DNA of 64,000 nt. It comes from CAVORB01 sp963736235. GTDB lineage: Bacteria > Pseudomonadota > Gammaproteobacteria > Chromatiales > Chromatiaceae. The translations under genes were made by a program, and so were the position numbers. The number at the start of each line of letters is the position of its first letter. Position 1 is the first letter of the stretch. Positions 59,308 through 64,000 of this stretch are shown here, in pieces. The stretch is taken from the NCBI GenBank assembly GCA_963736235.1, contig CAVTOR010000030.1, positions 130,352 through 194,351 on the forward strand. The letters are read 5' to 3'. Under the pieces are notes generated by a model that saw only the letters and a list, made by a program, of their open reading frames with translations, was not told the origin of the DNA and searched no databases.

Positions 59308-61016
59308 GGTCGGCCGGGGCGTACAGGCGTATCCGCGTCCTGCTGCTGGCCCTGCTGTTTCCCGGGATCGGACTGGCCGGGGAGCAGGACGTTACCTTGT
59401 CAGCGGAGGCGGCCTACGACCAACTGCGCCAAACCGGCGAGCTGGAGGGGGTCACGGTAACCGGCCGCTTCGATCTGGGAAAGCTGGGTCCGGTTGCGCT
59501 AGCGCCGCCGTCCGCTGGCGAGTACCGCATCCGTGACGTTGCCTTTTCCGGGCCGGTCGAGCTCGTCGGCCAGGGGCTTGGGTCATCCGTCCGCATCGAG
59601 CGCGCGCGCTTCGGCGCTGCCGTGCGATTGCAGCAATGCGCTCTGCAGGGTTTTACGGCGCGAGAGTCCGTGTGGGCGGGCGGGCTGATCGTCGAGGGCT
59701 GCGAATTTCGCGGTGTCGCGCGCTTTGACGGCAACGACTTCCAGGACGACGTGCGTTTCCACCTGAGCCGGTTCTCTCGCCGGCCGAGCTTCGCCGACAG
59801 CGTCTTCCGGGGCAGGACCGAATTCCTCGAATGCGAGTTCGGCACCGAGGATCTCCCGACCCGCGCCACCAGCTTTTCTGATGTTGTCTTCGAGGGACCT
59901 GCCCTGTTCAACAACAGCGTCTTTCACACCCGCGCCAAGTTTCAGTCCGCGGTGTTCGGGGGTGACGCAAGCTTTCTCAACGTAACCATGGACGCCGGGG
60001 CGAGCTTTCGCAACGTCCACTTCAAGGGCGACGCGGAGTTCCGTTTCTGCCGCATCTCGTCGGCCGATTTCGGTGACCGCAGCAATCTGACGCTGTTCGC
60101 GAAGCGGGCGGATTTTCGCGGCTGCGAAATGGAGCAGGCGGTGTTCGACTACGCGGAGTTCCGGGGCGAGGTAGGCTTTGTCAATGCTCGCTTCGGGGCG
60201 GATGGCGCCAGCTTCCGCGACGCGAATCTGGGTGACGACCTCACGGACTTCGAGGGCGTGAGCTCCGAGGGGCCTCTCGTCTTCTCCGGCGCCTACCTGC
60301 CGGCCCTGCGCTTTGTTTGGCGCGATATCCGTGCCGCGGTGCTATCGGCCGAACCGGACGCAAGGGTACTGGCCGCGCTCCACGCACGCCTTGAGGATCT
60401 CGGCGACAGCGATGGCGCCCTTGAGGTCAGCTACCAGCTCTCGCGGAAGAGGTTCGAGGAAGAGGTCGCGCTTCCGTTGCCGTCGCCGACGACGGCGCCC
60501 TCCGCATTCCTCGATGCCGCCTCCCAGAGCCTGATTGCTTACGGCGAGTGGTGGTTCTGGGGCTGGCCGACGGGCTACGGCACCAAGCTGGGGCGCATCC
60601 TGTTGTTGACCTTGGCCTGCTGGCTGGCCGCGGCCTTGCCCGTCGCCCGCGCGCGCCGCCTGATCGCGCGGATCCCCGCGGATGCGCCGAGCGAGCAGGG
60701 CGACAAGAAGGATGCGCCGGCGCGGATCTACGAGCCCGTGCCGGTCCGGGATCTCGGCCGGCCGCCCTGCTTTCCCAGCTCCTTGCGCGCGCGCCTGAAT
60801 CTCGCGCTGCGGTTCACCTTTCGCGTGCTGTTCAAGGTCGGTCCCAGGGGCGCCCGTTTCGTGGCGGCGCAACCGGCGCTCGCCAGTGAACGCCGCTGGA
60901 GGGCCTACTTCGCCGTCCTCTGGTACCTGGGCTCGCTGTTGCTGTTGCTGATCACCCTCACGCTTGCCAACACCAGTCCCATGATCGAGAAGCTCATAGG
61001 AGCGCTCTTGCCCTGA
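59295..61016 (+). CDS. Pentapeptide-repeat membrane protein
   Basis: The 573-residue protein starts at a GTG overlapping the previous gene. A signal-like segment (~15-28) precedes a large beta-helix of degenerate pentapeptide repeats (~90-330), with repeated F at the core position (SSVRIERARFGAAVRLQQ; FQSAVFGGDASFLNVTMD). A C-terminal region has two membrane helices (LGRILLLTLACWLAAALPVA and AVLWYLGSLLLLLITLTLA) flanking a basic loop. The repeat domain probably faces the periplasm. Its function is unknown; it is translationally coupled to the preceding unknown gene and so linked with the metallopeptidase. Confidence 0.75.
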   Translation: MRGLGSAGAYRRIRVLLLALLFPGIGLAGEQDVTLSAEAAYDQLRQTGELEGVTVTGRFDLGKLGPVALAPPSAGEYRIRDVAFSGPVELVGQGLGSSVRIERARFGAAVRLQQCALQGFTARESVWAGGLIVEGCEFRGVARFDGNDFQDDVRFHLSRFSRRPSFADSVFRGRTEFLECEFGTEDLPTRATSFSDVVFEGPALFNNSVFHTRAKFQSAVFGGDASFLNVTMDAGASFRNVHFKGDAEFRFCRISSADFGDRSNLTLFAKRADFRGCEMEQAVFDYAEFRGEVGFVNARFGADGASFRDANLGDDLTDFEGVSSEGPLVFSGAYLPALRFVWRDIRAAVLSAEPDARVLAALHARLEDLGDSDGALEVSYQLSRKRFEEEVALPLPSPTTAPSAFLDAASQSLIAYGEWWFWGWPTGYGTKLGRILLLTLACWLAAALPVARARRLIARIPADAPSEQGDKKDAPARIYEPVPVRDLGRPPCFPSSLRARLNLALRFTFRVLFKVGPRGARFVAAQPALASERRWRAYFAVLWYLGSLLLLLITLTLANTSPMIEKLIGALLP

Positions 61017-61366
61017 CTCGCGGTATCGGCAGAATAAGAAACCGGACACAAAACGCGAGCTAAGTTGGGGTTAAAAGAGGGGAAAAGGGGCGGCCTCCGT
61101 TTTCCAGCGTCTTCGGGGCGACTCTGCGCCGAATCCGAAGTGCTCCCCGAAGTGCTGCCGTAAGGACAAGGCCGACAGTTTCGATCCCGTTTTCGCTGCG
61201 GCAGTTCGACGAGACAGCGGCCAACGCAATGGCCGAGAACTACCGCGATGCGGTCGATGAGTTGAAACGGGCACGGGGTCCGAGGGCGGCCTGATCGGCG
61301 GCGGAGACCCGCCCCATCGTCTCCGAGCACAGAACCGAAGAAGCGAAAACTCGAGGAACCAGAAGA
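61017..61366. other. Intergenic region with possible short coding remnant
   Basis: This 350-bp gap contains no complete gene. One frame on the plus strand ending with TGA at 61292-61294 has a protein-like helical stretch (FDETAANAMAENYRDAVDEL) but no clear start or ribosome-binding site, so it may be the tail of a decayed gene. The remainder shows no recognisable features. Confidence 0.4.
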
Positions 61367-62215
61367 ATGGAGCTAAGGCAGGTCGAACAACAGCGGACGG
61401 GACTCCAGCAGTCGTTGATTCTGATGATCATGGTCCTGGTGACTCTGATCATGTTTGTCATTCACGGCCCGGTGGAAGGCGTCTTTTGGATCGACGTGCT
61501 GGCGGTCGCCTGCCTGTTGGTCTGCCTCTACGTCCTGACCCGGGAACGCCAGCTGAAACGAATCGAGGCGGACCTCATCGACCAGGTGCGAACCATGGAC
61601 CGTGAGGTAGGCCAGCTCGGGCGCAAGCTGAGCGAGGAGCAGTTCGAGCTGGTGGAGGAAAAGGAGCGGGCGGCGGACCTGCAGAGCAGGCTGACGGAGA
61701 TCGCCACCCTCTACCGCGCCATCAACAAGGTGAACGGCGAGCCGGACGACCACCGGGTCGTCGGCACCGTGCTCAGGGCCGCGCTGGATCTGGTGGGCGG
61801 CGACAGGGGATCCATCATGCTGCTGGACCAGGACAAGCAGTACCTGCACATCGCGAGCGCCGTGGGCATTGAGGACAGTATCGCCCGCACCACTCGGCAG
61901 CGGGTCGGGCAGGGCGTGGCGGGCTGGGTCGCGAAGTTCGGCGAACCGACGCGCATCAGCGGCAGCGCCGAGGACGACGATCGTTTCAGCAACGTCAGCG
62001 AAAGCAGTGGCAATGTGGAAGCCGCCCTGTGCGTACCCCTCAAGCTGCGCGGCGACACGGTCGGCGTGATGAATCTGGGCCGCTCCGGACCCGGCGGCGA
62101 GGATTTCTCCGACTACCACATGCGGCTTGCCGCCATCTTCGGCGAGCACGCCTCGGTCGCGATCATGTACAGCCGGTTGCGGCGCCTCCTGGGCGACGCG
62201 GGCCTGATGCGCTGA
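61367..62215 (+). CDS. Membrane-anchored GAF-domain protein
   Basis: The 282-residue protein has two N-terminal hydrophobic segments (~15-33 and ~40-58), a coiled coil (~63-110) and a GAF domain (~115-270) with VGGDRGSIMLLDQDKQYLHI, GQGVAGWVAKFGEPTRI and ALCVPLKLRGDTVGVMNLG. GAF domains bind cyclic nucleotides or other small ligands. No kinase, cyclase or output domain is present, so it probably signals by contact with a partner. It is a single gene following the pentapeptide operon. Confidence 0.85.
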   Translation: MELRQVEQQRTGLQQSLILMIMVLVTLIMFVIHGPVEGVFWIDVLAVACLLVCLYVLTRERQLKRIEADLIDQVRTMDREVGQLGRKLSEEQFELVEEKERAADLQSRLTEIATLYRAINKVNGEPDDHRVVGTVLRAALDLVGGDRGSIMLLDQDKQYLHIASAVGIEDSIARTTRQRVGQGVAGWVAKFGEPTRISGSAEDDDRFSNVSESSGNVEAALCVPLKLRGDTVGVMNLGRSGPGGEDFSDYHMRLAAIFGEHASVAIMYSRLRRLLGDAGLMR

Positions 62216-62258
62216 TCTCCAGAGGAGGCGGTTCGCCACCAAACGGGAACCGATCAGG

Positions 62259-62371
62259 TCAGAGGCCCTGGCTCCGCCCTTTTGGGGTGCGTAAATTTGC
62301 GTGGTTTGCCTTCGGGAAGATGTCCAGCGGCTCGTACCTGATGAGCTGGTCCATTGGATGCCGCGGGAGAC
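62259..62371 (-). pseudogene. Degenerate duplicate of part of the neighbouring Fe-S oxidoreductase gene
   Basis: Bases 62311-62371 match 63009-63070, inside the Fe-S oxidoreductase gene, at roughly 80% identity over about 60 bp. On the minus strand the copy reads MDQLIRYEPLDIFP where the gene reads MDQLIKYQLRDIFP. It then runs into unrelated sequence and stops at 62259-62261. It sits directly downstream of tRNA-Arg on that strand, a common insertion position. It may be a recombination scar or the end of a mobile segment. Confidence 0.5.
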
Positions 62372-62383
62372 GACCGGCAGAAG

Positions 62384-62460
62384 TGGCGCGCCCGGAGAGA
62401 CTCGAACTCCCGACCCTCAGGTTCGAAGCCTGATGCTCTATCCAGCTGAGCTACGGGCGC
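62384..62460 (-). tRNA. tRNA-Arg (anticodon UCG)
   Basis: The minus strand folds as a full cloverleaf: acceptor GCGCCCG/CGGGCGC, D-arm with AGCTGGATA, anticodon stem TCAGG/CCTGA around loop CTTCGAA (anticodon TCG, positions 34-36), a 5-nt variable loop, T-arm with TTCGAGT, discriminator G and encoded CCA. It reads the Arg codon CGA. Confidence 0.95.
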
Positions 62461-62525
62461 TTGAGCGCGAAGGTTAGCGCATCTTGAGCGCGCGGGGGAG
62501 GGCGGATTCGGTTCCAAGTGCCTTT

Positions 62526-64000
62526 TCACAAGAGTACGCGCTCGATGCCGCCGTTCCGTGCGCGTTCCAGGAACTGAGTTTGCCAGCGCTCGCCGAGCAG
62601 GTGCCGCGCGAGCTCGACCACGATGTAGTCCGTTTTGAGCCCCGTCTCGTCGGCATACTTGGCCAGGCCCTGCTGGCAGGCGGGGCATGACGTCAGCAGC
62701 TTCACGTCCCCATCCGTCCGAGCTCGCCCGGTCAGGTCCCGGATACCCTTGACCAGCTCCTCCCGCTTGCGGAAGCGGACCTGGTTGGCGATGTCCGGCC
62801 GGGCGGTGCCCAGGGTTCCGGCCTCGCCGCAGCAGCGGTCCGAGAGCAGGACCTCCTGGCCGATCAGCTTTGAGGCGACCTTGATCGGGGCGTGGGTCTT
62901 CATCGGCGTGTGGCAGGGGTCGTGGTACAGGTATTTGGTTCCCTGCGCGCCATCCAGGCTCACGCCCTTCTCCATCAAGTACTCGTGGATGTCGAGCAGG
63001 CGGCAGCCGGGGAAGATGTCCCGCAGCTGGTACTTGATGAGCTGGTCCATGCAGGTGCCGCAGGAGACGATGACGGTGCGGATGTCGAGGTAGTTGAGGG
63101 TATTGGCCACCCGGTGGAAGAGCACCCGGTTCTCCATGGTGATGCGCCGGCCGCTCGCCTCCAGCCCGGAGGCGCTCTGGGGGTAGCCGCAGCAGAGGTA
63201 ACCCGGGGGCAGCACGGTCTGCGCGCCCTGCTCGAACAACATGGCCAGGGTCGCCAGCCCGATGTCGGAGAACAGGCGCTCGGAGCCGCAGCCGGGGAAG
63301 TAGAAGACCGCCTCCTGCTCCTCCGCCGACCGCGACGGATCGCGCAGGATCGGGACCTGGGTGGCGTCCTCCAGCGCGAGTACCTGGCGGAAGGTCTGCT
63401 TCGGCAGCTCGACCCGGATCGGCCGGCGCAACAGCTCGGCGACCTGGGTGGTGACCCTGGGGCTGCCGGTGGTGGCGGCCGGCAGGTGCTCGCCGCGGCC
63501 GTAGAGCCCGATCCGCCGGGCCGCGGAATGCGCTAGGTTGAGTCCGCGGAAGCCCCATTCGGCGAGCCCTTTGCGCAGGAAGCGGATGGCGCGGGGGTCG
63601 GTGGCGTTCAGGAACCGCATCGCCGCCCATGCACCCGGGCTGAAGCGCTTCTTGCCCCGCTCCACCAGGATGCGGCGCATGCGCATGGTCACGTCGCCGA
63701 AGTCGATGTTGACCGGGCAGGGGTTCTGGCACTTGTGGCAGATGGTGCAATGGTCCGCCACGTCGTTCATCTCGGCGAAGTGGCGCCGCGACAGGCCGCG
63801 GCGGGTCTGCTCCTCGTACAGGAAGGCCTCGATCACGAGGCCCGTAGCCAGGATCTTGTTGCGCGGGGAGTAGAGCAGATTGGCCCGCGGGACGTGGGTC
63901 ATGCACACCGGCTTGCACTTACCGCAGCGCAGGCAGTGCTTGACGTCGTCGTTGAGTGCCCCGAGCTCGGTCTCCTCCAGGATGATGGCCTCCTGTTGCA
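62526..64000 (-). CDS. Fe-S oxidoreductase with CCG domains, DUF3400-type FAD/FMN dehydrogenase (3' part)
   Basis: The frame is open to the window edge, so only the C-terminal ~490 residues are seen. A [4Fe-4S] pair is present: CLRCGKCKPVC near the right edge and CTICHKCQNPCPVNI at ~63720. Two CCG domains follow, with FYFPGCGSERLFSDIG and CCGYPQSASGLEASG, then VSCGTCMDQLIKY and YHDPCHTPMKTH with DRCCGEAGTLGT. CCG domains occur in heterodisulfide and glycolate/lactate oxidoreductases. The whole gene probably encodes the large FAD/FMN-binding lactate-dehydrogenase-like protein (DUF3683/DUF3400 type), but the flavin part is outside the window. It ends GGIERVLL. Confidence 0.8.
   Translation of the reverse strand, partial: QQEAIILEETELGALNDDVKHCLRCGKCKPVCMTHVPRANLLYSPRNKILATGLVIEAFLYEEQTRRGLSRRHFAEMNDVADHCTICHKCQNPCPVNIDFGDVTMRMRRILVERGKKRFSPGAWAAMRFLNATDPRAIRFLRKGLAEWGFRGLNLAHSAARRIGLYGRGEHLPAATTGSPRVTTQVAELLRRPIRVELPKQTFRQVLALEDATQVPILRDPSRSAEEQEAVFYFPGCGSERLFSDIGLATLAMLFEQGAQTVLPPGYLCCGYPQSASGLEASGRRITMENRVLFHRVANTLNYLDIRTVIVSCGTCMDQLIKYQLRDIFPGCRLLDIHEYLMEKGVSLDGAQGTKYLYHDPCHTPMKTHAPIKVASKLIGQEVLLSDRCCGEAGTLGTARPDIANQVRFRKREELVKGIRDLTGRARTDGDVKLLTSCPACQQGLAKYADETGLKTDYIVVELARHLLGERWQTQFLERARNGGIERVLL

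Overview
The window is GC-rich, densely coding DNA from a Gammaproteobacterium. A member of the Chromatiales (purple sulfur bacteria and relatives) fits best. This rests on gene content: a glyoxylate bypass with AceK, a PHB-pathway reductase, an Rnf complex fused into a pyruvate:ferredoxin oxidoreductase locus, an Anbu locus and arsenite methylation. No rRNA or other taxonomic marker is present, so the placement is an inference.

Layout. 0-0.9 kb: 3' part of a Met/Gly repeat protein, then two terminators. 1.2-4.9 kb: aceA, an rraA-like gene and aceK. 4.9-10.5 kb (minus): two unknown genes, then a DUF3300 / DUF2950 / trypsin-like protease operon. 10.7-16.5 kb: two paralogous lytic transglycosylases flank phaB, an orphan V-ATPase subunit I gene and an unknown membrane protein. 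16.6-19.3 kb: a radical SAM gene divergent from a LysR regulator. 19.4-24.9 kb: the Anbu protease divergent from its ATP-grasp and alpha-E partners, then an NTF2-like protein, a bacteriohemerythrin and a CbiX-like chelatase. 24.9-26.6 kb: a CPXCG protein and arsM, with a small duplicated-motif secreted protein opposite. 26.7-29.3 kb: a less GC-rich patch with a formyltransferase and a secreted protein. 29.3-34.5 kb: an RsmF-type methyltransferase, penicillin acylase and a BPSS1780-type membrane protein. 34.7-39.5 kb: a ~1,600-residue DUF4062/STAND/WD40 protein. 39.6-45 kb: a DMT transporter, unknown genes, and a PepSY-like/response regulator/histidine kinase set. 45.3-57.4 kb: rnfB, giant PFOR, rnfC, rnfD, rnfG, an ankyrin gene, rnfE, rnfA, a Cys-rich mini-protein and a ferredoxin-NADP reductase. 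57.6-62.2 kb: a secreted metallopeptidase, an unknown gene, a pentapeptide-repeat membrane protein and a GAF protein. 62.3-64 kb: a gene-fragment duplicate, tRNA-Arg(UCG) and the 3' part of an Fe-S oxidoreductase.

How the genes work together. aceA/aceK, the PFOR-Rnf-FNR block and phaB all handle acetyl-CoA. Together they suggest acetate assimilation or storage, with Rnf linking the ion gradient and NADH to ferredoxin for PFOR. The Anbu, ATP-grasp and alpha-E genes form a known but poorly understood peptide-modification/proteolysis set.

Data quality. Many conserved genes (repeat protein, aceA, rraA, aceK, radical SAM, cbiX, STAND-WD40, rnfB, PFOR, rnfC, rnfD) are broken by small indels, mostly single-base insertions, while the protein signature continues in the next frame. 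I treat these as sequencing/assembly errors and annotate full-length genes. PFOR (about 15 shifts) and rnfC (about 8) are the worst.
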